Positions 51,977 to 61,478 of a DNA stretch of 64,000 nucleotides are shown here, piece after piece (positions within the stretch are counted from its first letter, which is position 1; each line of letters opens with the position of its first letter). This DNA comes from Flammeovirgaceae bacterium (GTDB taxonomy: Bacteria > Bacteroidota > Bacteroidia > Cytophagales > Cyclobacteriaceae). The notes below the pieces were generated by a model. That model did no database searches, was not told where the DNA came from, and saw only the letters and a program-made list of their open reading frames with translations. The stretch lies in contig JAJTEH010000010.1 of the NCBI GenBank assembly GCA_021298355.1, positions 1 through 64,000 of the forward strand, in the 5' to 3' direction. The position numbers and the translations under genes were made by a program.

Positions 51977-54900
51977 TTACTTTTTTATCAAACTCTTCGT
52001 ATTGTCGTCAGAATGGCGATCGATGAGTTTATGCAAAGGATCGATGCCGGCCTTGCGCGGTTTATCTTTTACCAAAATTTTGATTTCATTATCCTTGGTT
52101 CTGAATTTGTGTTTCTTCAAATAAATCAGGCTGTCTTTTCCTGCTTTACTTTTTCCATACACTCCAATATCAATCCAATCTTGAATAGGAATATTACTTT
52201 CAATACCAGCGCTATCGGCACGCAATTTTTCTGTAGAAAGTTTTAAGCTTACTTCATATAAACCCTTACTCTTTTCTGTATAACTCGCTTCTGTCGTTTT
52301 GTTTTCAAACAAGGTAATCGTTTCAAACATATCTGTGATAAGATACTGCAAACTATCTGGTGTTACTTGTCTGAAATATTTTAACAAATCGGCAGAGGTA
52401 GGGTAGGGCGCATCTTTAAAGGCCCAGTCTTTTGTAAAACGTTTTAAGGCCATGTTTACGCTATCTTCTGAAATATAATCTTGTAAGGCATACATTACTA
52501 AAGAACCTTTGTTGTAATGAATATAACCTTGCGATTCAACCAAGGCTAAAGGTTGTTCCTTTTTTCTTTCGAAAGCTCGGCCACCTAAGTAACGATCGAG
52601 TTCGTATTTTAAATACTTCTCAATTATTTCCTCGCTGAATTTATTCTTCATGACCATTAGGGCAGAGTATTGCGACATGGTTTCGCTTAGCATGGCATTA
52701 CCTTTTACGCCTGCTTCCATTACCTGATGACCCCACCATTGGTGAGCTACTTCGTGAGCTGTAACGTAATAAGCCATATCCAAATCTTTATCAGGATCTT
52801 CTACACGTTGTATAAATCCGATGCCTTCAGAAAAAGGAACGGTGTTGGCGAATGATTGCGCGAACGATGCATACCGTGGAAATTCCATTATGCGCATTTG
52901 TTTAAACTGAAAGGGGCTGAAGTTTTCTTCGTAATACACCAACGCATCTTTCATACCCTGCATCATTTTATCGAGGTTGTATTCGTGTCCTTTGTGATAG
53001 TATATCTCAAGGTTAACGTCTTTCCACTTGTCGCGTTTTATTTCGTAACGCGCAGAAATCATAGAAAAGAAATTACACATGGGCGCATCCATATCGTAGG
53101 TGAAGTAGCTGCGACCATTTTCTTCCCATTGTTTTACTAAATAACCCGGTGCAATTGCCGTTTGTCCTTTCTCTGTGCTGATTTGCATTTTGAAATCGAG
53201 ATGGTCGGCATCATCGCCAAACAAACTCATCGCCAAACCACGCGGATCGTTGCGTTCCATCATGCGCTCGCGCTCAGGTAATTTTTTCTCTTTGCGTTTA
53301 TTATCATCGCTCATTTCATAATCGCGGTTGTAGCCGAGTGATGGGAAGTACCCGTTATTAAAAAATGTTCCGTTAAAAATTACTTGCGTATTCGAGTTTG
53401 AGTTTTCTACAAAGCCATTGGTTAAGAAAACTGTTTTAAAATCCATGCGCAAGCTATCTCCGGGTTGCAAAGGTGTTTCGAGTGCGTAAATGGTGTATTT
53501 AAAATCATCATATTTTTTGCTGATGCCATTTTTCTTATCGAAGCGGATGTACTCGTTTTTTACTTCCGATTCAGGATTTTCCTGTATGTGAATTTCGCTG
53601 ATAGGTTGATTGGTTTTGTTCTTCAAAATAAAATAACCTTCGGCAGTAAAATCTCTTTTTGATGGATAGATATCAACCTTTAAATCAATTTTGGTGATAC
53701 GAGGCTGCGCAATGAATTCGAATTTCTTTAATTCTTTTTCGTATGCAATTTGTCTTTCTTCCTGATCATCAGAGTTAGCATACCTATTCAGAATATTTGT
53801 ATTGTAAAAAATATAAAATCCTGAGCTGATAAAAATGACAAAGCCCGATGCCAGTAGTAAAACAAGAGGTCGGTTTAAACGGAGTTTACCACTTTTCCAA
53901 CGCATATTCATTACTGCTTCGGAACCTCGCACAGAGAAAACAACTGCGATAGCGAAAAGGATAACAACAAAAGCAAACCAATATACCTGGAACCAGGTAA
54001 AAGGTGTAACAAAGTGGCCGTACACATTCATATCAGAATAAGTACCCAAGCTTCCGTTTCCGAATTGAAAGAGTGGATGTTCTAAACCAATCTGGCTAAA
54101 GAAAATAACCATGATAAAGAAAGCAATAGAAACAGCAAATCCTAAGAATTTATTGTTAACCATTACCTGAATGAAAATAGAAAGTAATGTGTACAACACA
54201 AGGAAGGCGAGTGTTTCGGTATATAAACTACCGAAGTAGATACCTAATTCGAATTTATAATACCCATAGCTGGCTTGGATGATAACACCACAAACAATTA
54301 AACCAAACAATAAAACACAATACACTAAAATTAGCCCAACAAACTTGGATACCAGTTGGATAAAGTCTGGCATGGGCATGGCATCAATAATCAAATTTAA
54401 TTTCACTGCTCTTTCTTTCCAGACTAATTCGCCCGTATAGAGCACCGTGATGATGACAAAAAACAAATTAAATCCACTTAACAACCCAAGAATGGAGTAC
54501 GTGGTAGGATAGGATTTCGTTCCGTATAATTCGTTTAAGTTTACTGCATTTAAGAACATCAGCAACATACCTGCAATTACAATGGCGATAAATGGTATTT
54601 CTCTGAACACCATTTTAAAGTAGAAGAAGGTAAGTTTTAAAAACTGTTTTACATAAGTAGAACCGGTAACAATTTGCTTAGCCACCGGAATAATCACCGA
54701 TTCCGAACGAATTAATTGTTTTTCTTCTTTAATAGGTTTTGGTTTGAATAAACTGTTTTGCACTACATTAAACTTAAAGGCAAAATGCGTGATAACAAGA
54801 ATAAGAATACCCGCACCAACCCAAATTAATCTATTGAATAAAATCGGACCTTGTAAGGGAATTTGTAATGCATTACGTTCTCCGGGTGTCCAATACTCTG

Positions 54901-55558
54901 TGTAAAAATTAAAGGCTCGTACACCGAAAGGATCAATTAAAGAAGCAATTTCTTTTTGTTCTAAATCGCGCAGCATCGACTGACTCGCCAAGTAAAGCAC
55001 GAGTAATAAAATACCTTGCGTGTAAATCACAATTGATTTTCTACTTAGTGCACCACTCGCAAAAAAGATGGCTCCCGTAAAAAACATATTGGGCACAACA
55101 AATACAAAGAAAGGTTGCCAGTAGGTAAGTAAGTTAAACGGTAATAACCGATCTGCCTCGCGGGTTGGCCAAATATCGCCTAACATAAAGGCAATGGGTA
55201 AACTCGTAGCTACTAAAAGCAACACAACAAAACTTCCCCAGAATCTTCCCATTAAATAATTAAACTTTTTAATAGGCGTGCTAAACATGATGGCCTCCGT
55301 ATTGTGTTCGAAATCTCTTAACACAGCAACTCCCATAATAGCCGATGAAATGAGTGTGAAAAATACGCTCATTATCAAAATCATTTGTGCAATAACAATG
55401 GGCGCGTTTTCTTTTACCTGACCAACCGCTCCGCCTATTTGTACAACATCCGTTGTAACGGCTGCAAAGCAAAGTAAAAACATGATGGCGAAGTACACAT
55501 AGTTAGCAGCGCGCGCTTTTCTATAACTGAGCTCGAAAGCAAAAATATCTTTAAACAT
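51977..55558 (-). CDS. ABC transporter permease fused to an M1-type metallopeptidase
   Basis: A 1193-residue protein. The first ~620 residues hold about 12-13 membrane helices in two ABC-2 type permease blocks (LSSAIMGVAVLRDFEHNTEA-like segment near 70-90 and a second block from about 310). The last ~550 residues are an M1 aminopeptidase-like domain with zinc motif HEVAHQWWGH (H935, E936, H939) and a likely third ligand E959; the spacing is one longer than classical M1. The fused type is seen in Bacteroidota. It starts eight bases after its ATPase gene. It may export or process peptides, but the substrate is unknown. Confidence 0.9.
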   Translation of the reverse strand: MFKDIFAFELSYRKARAANYVYFAIMFLLCFAAVTTDVVQIGGAVGQVKENAPIVIAQMILIMSVFFTLISSAIMGVAVLRDFEHNTEAIMFSTPIKKFNYLMGRFWGSFVVLLLVATSLPIAFMLGDIWPTREADRLLPFNLLTYWQPFFVFVVPNMFFTGAIFFASGALSRKSIVIYTQGILLLVLYLASQSMLRDLEQKEIASLIDPFGVRAFNFYTEYWTPGERNALQIPLQGPILFNRLIWVGAGILILVITHFAFKFNVVQNSLFKPKPIKEEKQLIRSESVIIPVAKQIVTGSTYVKQFLKLTFFYFKMVFREIPFIAIVIAGMLLMFLNAVNLNELYGTKSYPTTYSILGLLSGFNLFFVIITVLYTGELVWKERAVKLNLIIDAMPMPDFIQLVSKFVGLILVYCVLLFGLIVCGVIIQASYGYYKFELGIYFGSLYTETLAFLVLYTLLSIFIQVMVNNKFLGFAVSIAFFIMVIFFSQIGLEHPLFQFGNGSLGTYSDMNVYGHFVTPFTWFQVYWFAFVVILFAIAVVFSVRGSEAVMNMRWKSGKLRLNRPLVLLLASGFVIFISSGFYIFYNTNILNRYANSDDQEERQIAYEKELKKFEFIAQPRITKIDLKVDIYPSKRDFTAEGYFILKNKTNQPISEIHIQENPESEVKNEYIRFDKKNGISKKYDDFKYTIYALETPLQPGDSLRMDFKTVFLTNGFVENSNSNTQVIFNGTFFNNGYFPSLGYNRDYEMSDDNKRKEKKLPERERMMERNDPRGLAMSLFGDDADHLDFKMQISTEKGQTAIAPGYLVKQWEENGRSYFTYDMDAPMCNFFSMISARYEIKRDKWKDVNLEIYYHKGHEYNLDKMMQGMKDALVYYEENFSPFQFKQMRIMEFPRYASFAQSFANTVPFSEGIGFIQRVEDPDKDLDMAYYVTAHEVAHQWWGHQVMEAGVKGNAMLSETMSQYSALMVMKNKFSEEIIEKYLKYELDRYLGGRAFERKKEQPLALVESQGYIHYNKGSLVMYALQDYISEDSVNMALKRFTKDWAFKDAPYPTSADLLKYFRQVTPDSLQYLITDMFETITLFENKTTEASYTEKSKGLYEVSLKLSTEKLRADSAGIESNIPIQDWIDIGVYGKSKAGKDSLIYLKKHKFRTKDNEIKILVKDKPRKAGIDPLHKLIDRHSDDNTKSLIKK

Positions 55559-55566
55559 AGCGTTAA

Positions 55567-56457
55567 TTAGTTAGTAGCTAAAACATTTTGTTTTCCAAAA
55601 ATGAGCGAGAAGTAAACATCTTCCAGATCGGCTTCTGTTTTCTGAAACCCTTCGGGTGCGCTATCTTCATTGTATACGGTTATTTCCGGGCGGCCGGCAA
55701 TTAATCTTTCTGAAATAACGGTGTACTGATTTCTGAATTCTTCCAGTTGATTTTTCTCAATTCTTCTCTTCCAAACTTTACCACTTACGGAAGCGATAGC
55801 ATCTAACGGATTGCCTTTGTATAATACTTCGCCATTGTTGATGATGGCCATATCGGTACATAATTCTTTTACATCTTCCACAATGTGTGTAGAAAGAATA
55901 ACGATGGTGTTCTCTCCGATTTCTGAAAGCAGGTTTAAGAACCTGTTTCTTTCTGCGGGATCGAGCCCGGCAGTGGGCTCATCTACAATAATTAATTTAG
56001 GATTGGCTATTAACGCTTGTGCAATACCGAAGCGTTGTTTCATACCCCCGCTGTACCCGCCCAGATTTTTATTCTTGGCCTTCCACAAATTGGTTTTGTG
56101 CAACAAGGCTTCTACTAATTCTTTTCTTTCTTTTTTATTTCTAATCCCTTTTAAAACAGCTAAATGATCGAGTAAGGTTACTGCATCTACCTTAGGGTAT
56201 ACTCCAAACTCTTGCGGTAAATAGCCTAGAATTTTTCTAACTTCTTCTTTTTGGGTTAATACATTTAAATCGCCTAATGTTATGGTACCTGTATCTGCCT
56301 CTTGTAGGGTTGCAATGGTGCGCATTAAAGAAGATTTGCCTGCGCCATTTGGGCCTAATAGGCCAAACATTCCCTGGTTGATGGTTAATGTAACACCTTT
56401 TAAAGCTTGTACGCCATTGGCGTATGTTTTGGTAAGATTATCGATAATGAGTTGCAT
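55567..56457 (-). CDS. ABC transporter ATP-binding protein
   Basis: The 296-residue ATPase of the fused permease-peptidase. Walker A is GPNGAGKSS near 35-43, the signature is YSGGMKQR near 131-138, Walker B LIIVDEPTAGLD near 151-162 and the H-loop STHIVED. It belongs to the ABC-2 (drug or antibiotic exporter) group. It lies eight bases before its permease and is the first gene of this two-gene unit. Confidence 0.95.
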   Translation of the reverse strand: MQLIIDNLTKTYANGVQALKGVTLTINQGMFGLLGPNGAGKSSLMRTIATLQEADTGTITLGDLNVLTQKEEVRKILGYLPQEFGVYPKVDAVTLLDHLAVLKGIRNKKERKELVEALLHKTNLWKAKNKNLGGYSGGMKQRFGIAQALIANPKLIIVDEPTAGLDPAERNRFLNLLSEIGENTIVILSTHIVEDVKELCTDMAIINNGEVLYKGNPLDAIASVSGKVWKRRIEKNQLEEFRNQYTVISERLIAGRPEITVYNEDSAPEGFQKTEADLEDVYFSLIFGKQNVLATN

Positions 56458-56524
56458 GGATAGATTGAATTTACAGAGTATGTAGCGTTTGTGGCGAAAA
56501 TGTTACACCAAATAGGCTAAAAAC

Positions 56525-56557
56525 AAAAAAACTCCACATAAAGCAGAGTTTTTTTTA
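56525..56557 (-). terminator. Terminator of the small gene at 56575
   Basis: AAACTC and GAGTTT pair across an 11-base loop between A and T runs. On the minus strand it follows the stop of the gene by about 18 bases. Confidence 0.7.
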
Positions 56558-56574
56558 TAACTAAAAGAGGTGGC

Positions 56575-56991
56575 CTAGTTAAGCGTTGGTTCCATAAAGC
56601 AAAGCAATTCATATTTCAACTTATCGAATTGCATGGAGAATTGGGTTAGCTCGTCCATCAGGCCTTTATGTTCATTAAAGTAGCTGTTATCAGACTCATC
56701 GTTGTTTTTAAGAATGTGGGCCAAACTGGCTTCGTGTTTTCTTAATTTAGAAACAAAGGTATCTATAACTTCTCCGCCATAGTAGGTTATCAAATTCTGA
56801 AAATGACTAATTCTCTTTTTATCTTCCTCTACTTGAAATACCGAAGAGCGAGTGTCTAATAACTTCTGAAAAAATTTTATTTCGCATTTCCAGAGTTCCG
56901 TAGCAGATTGCCAGGCGAGGCTTTGCTTGTGCATATCAATTAAACTTGATTGCAAAATATACTTGTTGGTGGTGCTTAGTATGGATATCAT
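56575..56991 (-). CDS. Helical cytoplasmic protein of unknown function
   Basis: 138 residues, or 119 if the second ATG at 56934 (MHKQSLAWQ) is used. It is almost wholly helical with coiled-coil-like segments (WKCEIKFFQKLLDTRSSVF, FVSKLRKHEASLAHILKN) and no signal or membrane part. It is divergent from the CBS-domain gene; such pairs may act together, but no evidence exists here. Confidence 0.65.
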   Translation of the reverse strand: MISILSTTNKYILQSSLIDMHKQSLAWQSATELWKCEIKFFQKLLDTRSSVFQVEEDKKRISHFQNLITYYGGEVIDTFVSKLRKHEASLAHILKNNDESDNSYFNEHKGLMDELTQFSMQFDKLKYELLCFMEPTLN

Positions 56992-57120
56992 AACCGTTTG
57001 ATTTTGATATGAAGGTATATTAATAGCAAATTTTTTTTCCTGACCATTATCAAGACTTGCTCCAACAACTGACTATTTTTTTCTGATTCCTGTCAGCGTT
57101 AGGGCTGACTCAACTCATGC

Positions 57121-57148
57121 TTGAGAAAGTTAGCTATGCGTATGTTTG
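57121..57148 (+). promoter_or_regulatory. Promoter of the CBS-domain gene
   Basis: TTG (57121-57123), 17 bases, then TATGTTTG (57141-57148), an exact TAnnTTTG match. The transcript would begin near 57155. This rules out the ATG at 57146 and supports 57167. Confidence 0.65.
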
Positions 57149-57166
57149 TTCGTAATCTTTTACGAT

Positions 57167-57583
57167 ATGAAAAAACGCGAACCAGTTTCCCACATTATGA
57201 CACAACATGTGTTTTCGGTGGAAGAACACGAATCGTTAGAGAAAGTAATGGCTATTTTTCGAAAGCATAAAATCAGACATCTGCCTGTAACCAAAAACGG
57301 AGAGATAAGTGGCATGATTAGCAGCACAGATATTAATCGGTTAACGTTTGGTCGTTTATTCGAAAATCAAGACGAAGTAGATGAAGCGATTTTACACATG
57401 TTGAGAATTCCGCAGGTGATGACCGAAAAACCGAAAACAATTTCTTCAGATACAACCATTATGGAAACGGCTGAACTATTTTCGAAGGAAGATTATCATG
57501 CTTTGCCTGTGGTAGATAATCATCAGTTGAAAGGAATAGTAACCACAACCGATGTAATTCGTTTTTTGCTTGATCAATATTGA
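57167..57583 (+). CDS. CBS-domain pair protein
   Basis: From the ATG at 57167 (MKKREPVSHIM) the protein has 138 residues and consists of two CBS domains, about 5-60 (VFSVEEHESLEKVMAIFRKH, then KIRHLPVTKNGEISGMIS) and 78-138 (PKTISSDTTIMETAELFSKE, then YHALPVVDNHQLKGIVTTTD). Stand-alone CBS pairs usually bind adenine nucleotides and report energy state. The partner is unknown. Confidence 0.92.
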   Translation: MKKREPVSHIMTQHVFSVEEHESLEKVMAIFRKHKIRHLPVTKNGEISGMISSTDINRLTFGRLFENQDEVDEAILHMLRIPQVMTEKPKTISSDTTIMETAELFSKEDYHALPVVDNHQLKGIVTTTDVIRFLLDQY

Positions 57584-57602
57584 TTTAGGTTTATGTTTAA
57601 TG

Positions 57603-57637
57603 AAAAGAGGCTGTCTCAGTTGAGCAGCCTCTTTTTT
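57603..57637. terminator. Bidirectional terminator
   Basis: AAAAGAGGCTG and CAGCCTCTTTT pair across an 11-base loop, with T6 on the plus strand. It lies between the convergent CBS and M1 peptidase genes. Confidence 0.88.
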
Positions 57638-57656
57638 ATCTAATTTAACTTAAAAA

Positions 57657-59513
57657 TTATCGCGCTTTGTAATCGAAGTCTTTGATAAGCGCAATTTCCA
57701 CTTTATTATTTTTTCTTTCTACATCGGCCATTCTAAGGGATGGATCAATTTCGATCGATAGTATATCGCTTATTTTATACGATAACGTAGTAGTATACGT
57801 TGGATAAACCCACGGCCATGCTTCTGCGTTTGTTCTTTTCATGTTGGTGTTTTCAGTGGGTTTATTACCGAGTGTTTCGTTAAGTGGGATGTAAAGCATT
57901 TCTTTGCTTCCATCTTTTAAAGTAATAACAACATCTAAAGGCATAGGGAAATCGCCCACACGCTCGAAAGTAATTTGTGTTCCGTTTTCTTTACCAGTTA
58001 TTTGTTTAATGCCATAATCAATTTTCTTTGTTGTGTTTACCCAATAATTCAAATACCAACTTAATTGTAAACCACTTTGTTTCTCCATGATGCGGATAAA
58101 ATCAACAGGTTCCGGATGTTTAAATTTCCAGGTGTTGTAAAACCTGCACATGCCAATGTAAAAGTTTTCTTCGCCTACAACGTATTTTAATTGTTGCAAG
58201 AAAACAGTTCCCATGGAATAGGCTGCAATGGAATAAGCACGGTTGGTGTTGTAATGATCGGAGTGTTGACTAATCGGTTCTTGTAAACCACTTTTCACTA
58301 AGGCGAAGTAAGCTTGATAGCTTCCATCGTGCGAACGTGCCACATCTTTACCCGACATGTTGGCTTCTGATTCTTGTGAGGTGAAGTCGGTAAAACCTTC
58401 GTCTATCCAAGGATACAATGCTTCGTTAGATGCCAACACGCCTTGGTACCAACTATGCGATACTTCGTGCGCCATTACACCAACTAAACTTCCTAAATTT
58501 CTTTCGCCTGTAATTAAAGTACACATCGGATATTCCATACCACCATCGCCACCTTGAATGATAGAGTATGTTTCGTATGGGTATTTACCAAATGTTTTAT
58601 TCATGAATTCGAAATGTTTTACTGCATAGAATTTTAATTCTTTCCAGTTCTCTGCTGTTTTATCATTTTTCTGATAAAAGAAATGCAACAGAGGTCCGTT
58701 CGGAACTTGCGCTGTTTCGTGCGTGTAATCCGGGTCGGCAGCAAAAGCAAAATCGATTACATTCTTCGCTACAAAATGCCAGGTAAGATTTCCGTTTGGT
58801 TTTTTTACGGTTGTACCTTGCTTTTCGTATCCATAGCCTACTTTATCGGCATTCATTAACACACCGGTTCCGCCAATTACATACGTTGGGTCGAGAGTAA
58901 TTTTTACATCGAAATCTCCCCATACACCATGAAACTCTCTGGCTACATATTGGTAGGCGTGCCATCCTCTGAAATCATACTCAGCCATTTTAGGATACCA
59001 TTGTGTCATCGAATAGGCTATACCTTCTTTGCTATCGCGTCCTGATCTTCTGATTTGGATGGGAACTTGTGCTTCGAAAGTCATATCGAAAACAGTTTTG
59101 GTATTGGGTAAAATAGCTTTAGGTAATGTTACTTCCAGAATAGTGCCATTCACCACATACTTTGTGTCTTTACCATCTTGTTTTAAAGAGAGTATGTGTT
59201 GATAGCCGATTTCATTGTCTTTTAACTTAGCAATTCTATCGCCAACGCGCGGATCGGGATCTTGAATGTTGCGCGAGCGTACATCCATCATGCTGCCGGG
59301 TTGAAAGGCATTAAAGAAAAGATGGTAATACACTTTGGTAAGTGTGTCTTTAGAATTATTGTAGTAAACTAATTTTTGGGTACCATTTACTTTGTGTGTG
59401 CGCACATCGAGTTGAACGTCCATCGTGTATTCTGCTCTTTGTTGCCAGCGAAAATCCTGAGCAAGTGCAGAAGATATGATGCAAGTAAGCATCAGGCATA
59501 GTATACATCTCAT
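57657..59513 (-). CDS. Secreted M1-family metallopeptidase
   Basis: 618 residues with a signal peptide (MRCILCLMLTCIISSALAQ), so the enzyme is periplasmic or outer-surface. The N-terminal part is the M1 beta domain; the catalytic part has HEVSHSWYQ and the glutamate of DEGFTDF exactly 18 residues after the second histidine, the classical zinc set. The exopeptidase motif GGMEYP (in GGDGGMEYPMCTL) is also present. It probably trims peptides for uptake, in line with the POT and OPT transporters. It follows the outer-membrane protein gene by 39 bases. Confidence 0.94.
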   Translation of the reverse strand: MRCILCLMLTCIISSALAQDFRWQQRAEYTMDVQLDVRTHKVNGTQKLVYYNNSKDTLTKVYYHLFFNAFQPGSMMDVRSRNIQDPDPRVGDRIAKLKDNEIGYQHILSLKQDGKDTKYVVNGTILEVTLPKAILPNTKTVFDMTFEAQVPIQIRRSGRDSKEGIAYSMTQWYPKMAEYDFRGWHAYQYVAREFHGVWGDFDVKITLDPTYVIGGTGVLMNADKVGYGYEKQGTTVKKPNGNLTWHFVAKNVIDFAFAADPDYTHETAQVPNGPLLHFFYQKNDKTAENWKELKFYAVKHFEFMNKTFGKYPYETYSIIQGGDGGMEYPMCTLITGERNLGSLVGVMAHEVSHSWYQGVLASNEALYPWIDEGFTDFTSQESEANMSGKDVARSHDGSYQAYFALVKSGLQEPISQHSDHYNTNRAYSIAAYSMGTVFLQQLKYVVGEENFYIGMCRFYNTWKFKHPEPVDFIRIMEKQSGLQLSWYLNYWVNTTKKIDYGIKQITGKENGTQITFERVGDFPMPLDVVITLKDGSKEMLYIPLNETLGNKPTENTNMKRTNAEAWPWVYPTYTTTLSYKISDILSIEIDPSLRMADVERKNNKVEIALIKDFDYKAR

Positions 59514-59552
59514 AGGTAGATAATTAACAAGTAATAATAAAGAATGCCGGGC

Positions 59553-60503
59553 TTAATCCCAAAGGTTTTTGTTTTTGCGCAGGCTTATTGTATATGAAAG
59601 GTTTGCAGAAAAGAAACTGCTTTCGGATAACACCAAAGTTTCGGATGGCAATGCCTTAGGTATGTGATAGGCATAAGAGAACATGAAGTTCCATTTTTTA
59701 TACGTAATGCTTACAGGAAAGTTAAGGGCAACATTCATGATGCCAAACTCATGTATTTCTTTTTCTACGATAGAAAATCTACTTCCGTATTTCTGTATGT
59801 TCTGCAAAGCCTCGCGAATGGTTTTGGGTTCTACATACTCGGTGAGGTAAAATTTCTCATCGCCATAGAGTAAAGAAACGGAAGGAAAAAATGCAATGCG
59901 TTTGATGCCTTTCCAATTTCGTTTTTGCAAGGTTACGCCTAAGGATGGTAGTAAACGATGGGCGTGCTTATCGCCTGTATAAAATAAATAATTAAGATTG
60001 AAATTGATAAACTTATAATCGAAAGAAGGGGTGATAGTCCATGAATTGGTATAGGGTATATAACTATTTTCATCGAACCGATACAGGTAACGATCGTAAC
60101 CGGCCATTACAGAAAAATAAGAATTGAATACATGCATATAGCCCAGCGATAATGTGGTAAGATAATATTCCAGAACGATGTCATCGCTCCAGTATCCGCT
60201 TACATCGGCAAACAAACCAAAGCTGGAAAAGTAGGAGAGAGAAGGGGCAAGGCCAAAATTTTCGAAACCCATAGTTCTTCCTGCGGCCAGTATATTGCTG
60301 TTGTATCCTAACCTGAAACTTAGTTGATGATCGAGTTTATCTTCTGCCAGCAGTATGCTATCTATCAAATTAAAAATGGCAAGAGAATCGCTTCCGCTTA
60401 AGAATAATGAATCGGTTTGTATAAAAACGCTGTCAGCATCCTGACTTTTTACAGACAAGGATGCTGAAATACTAACCCAAAAAAGTAAAATGAGTTTTTT
60501 CAT
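59553..60503 (-). CDS. Outer-membrane beta-barrel protein, function unknown
   Basis: 316 residues with a signal peptide (MKKLILLFWVSISASLSVKSQ) and a short acidic, low-complexity stretch (about 25-60) before a barrel of roughly 10-12 strands with many Y, F and S (YLTTLSLGYMHVFNSYFSVM, FINFNLNYLFYTG, ANLSYTISLR). It lies between the Spy-like gene and the M1 peptidase gene, so it may belong to the ECF-controlled envelope unit upstream. No known family is recognised. Confidence 0.75.
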   Translation of the reverse strand: MKKLILLFWVSISASLSVKSQDADSVFIQTDSLFLSGSDSLAIFNLIDSILLAEDKLDHQLSFRLGYNSNILAAGRTMGFENFGLAPSLSYFSSFGLFADVSGYWSDDIVLEYYLTTLSLGYMHVFNSYFSVMAGYDRYLYRFDENSYIPYTNSWTITPSFDYKFINFNLNYLFYTGDKHAHRLLPSLGVTLQKRNWKGIKRIAFFPSVSLLYGDEKFYLTEYVEPKTIREALQNIQKYGSRFSIVEKEIHEFGIMNVALNFPVSITYKKWNFMFSYAYHIPKALPSETLVLSESSFFSANLSYTISLRKNKNLWD

Positions 60504-60524
60504 GCAGCCGGTTAAGGCTTACTT

Positions 60525-61019
60525 TTAATTGTTTCGTTGTTGTTGTCGTTGCTGAATTCTTTCGCGTTGCATTTCGCGGTTGTTTTGCATGTTTTGCCTT
60601 TGTTTGATTTGCTGCAATACAATTTTTCTAAAATCTGCTTCTGCCTGCCGCAAGGCCATTAATTTTTGCGGAGAGATAGATTCCATCAATCTACCTGAAT
60701 AATTTTTTTCTAAATCCAACTCTTGCTGTTTCAGTTGTAAGCCTAACTCAACCAATTCTTTATCGGATTTACCAGCGCGTTGGGCTTCTCGATATTGTTG
60801 TTGAAGTTGCTGGCGTTTTTGCGCAAACTCTCTGTACACAGGCCAGAACTTTTCTGCTTCGGCTGGGGTAAGTCCGAGTTTTTCGGTAATAAATGCGATG
60901 CGTGCTGCATTGATTTTATCTTTTGCTTTTTGGTCGGGTGGTTCCGGTAAATCTTCTGTTTGGGCATAGCCAACCTGAAAGGCAAAAAGCATGGCCAATA
61001 AGGTGTTGATCAGTTTCAT
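60525..61019 (-). CDS. Spy/CpxP-like periplasmic protein
   Basis: From the ATG at 61019 the protein has 164 residues with a signal peptide (MKLINTLLAMLFAFQVGYAQ). The mature part is helical and resembles Spy/CpxP folding and stress sensors: LGLTPAEAEKFWPVYREF (the LTxxQ-like helix) near 48-65 and LMESISPQKLMALRQAE near 110-126, then a Q/R/N-rich tail. The start lies one base behind the anti-sigma stop, so the genes are co-translated. Its place behind a sigma and an anti-sigma gene suggests a stress-responsive envelope unit. A start 18 bases further upstream is possible. Confidence 0.82.
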   Translation of the reverse strand: MKLINTLLAMLFAFQVGYAQTEDLPEPPDQKAKDKINAARIAFITEKLGLTPAEAEKFWPVYREFAQKRQQLQQQYREAQRAGKSDKELVELGLQLKQQELDLEKNYSGRLMESISPQKLMALRQAEADFRKIVLQQIKQRQNMQNNREMQRERIQQRQQQRNN

Positions 61020-61020
61020 G

Positions 61021-61440
61021 TTAAAAAGTGTTTTCATCTAATTCTTCTATATAATTTTCCAGTAAACTATCGTCTATCGTTTGTTCAAATACTTCAGCTT
61101 CGATGGCTTGCACATCTTCGTTGCTTATTTCTTCCTCGCTTAAAAGATTTTCTAAATTTTCTTCTTCGGCCAGGTAGGCAATCAAATCTTCAGTTTCAAT
61201 TGCAGCCAATAGATTTTCTGCATCATCTGCATTTTCTACCTGATTGTTTAGATACCACACCCAACCAAACACAGCAAGAACAACCGAGGCAATTGCTATC
61301 TTAAAAGCAGGTTGGTGAAACCAAAAAAACTTTGTTTCGGGTTTCTCCAGGCGTTTGTTAATTCGGTGCGATAACGTATCGAAATAGCCTTCGGGCGCTT
61401 GCAGAAAGTCTTTTTTCGGTATGGAATCTAGTTTGCTCAT
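61021..61440 (-). CDS. Putative membrane anti-sigma factor
   Basis: 139 residues: a basic cytoplasmic N-terminus (about 1-45), a membrane helix at about 46-64 (AFKIAIASVVLAVFGWVWYL) and a very acidic C-terminal region rich in E, D, L and N. No zinc motif is seen. Its position between the ECF sigma gene and the Spy-like gene supports an anti-sigma role, which is inferred from context and topology. Confidence 0.75.
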   Translation of the reverse strand: MSKLDSIPKKDFLQAPEGYFDTLSHRINKRLEKPETKFFWFHQPAFKIAIASVVLAVFGWVWYLNNQVENADDAENLLAAIETEDLIAYLAEEENLENLLSEEEISNEDVQAIEAEVFEQTIDDSLLENYIEELDENTF

Positions 61441-61478
61441 TTTTTAGGATTAGATGTTTTTCTGTATTAAAGGTTTAA

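Noticed and set aside
51905-52246. 113-codon plus-strand ORF
   Set aside because: It overlaps a terminator and the end of the ABC-M1 fusion gene and has no coding character of its own.
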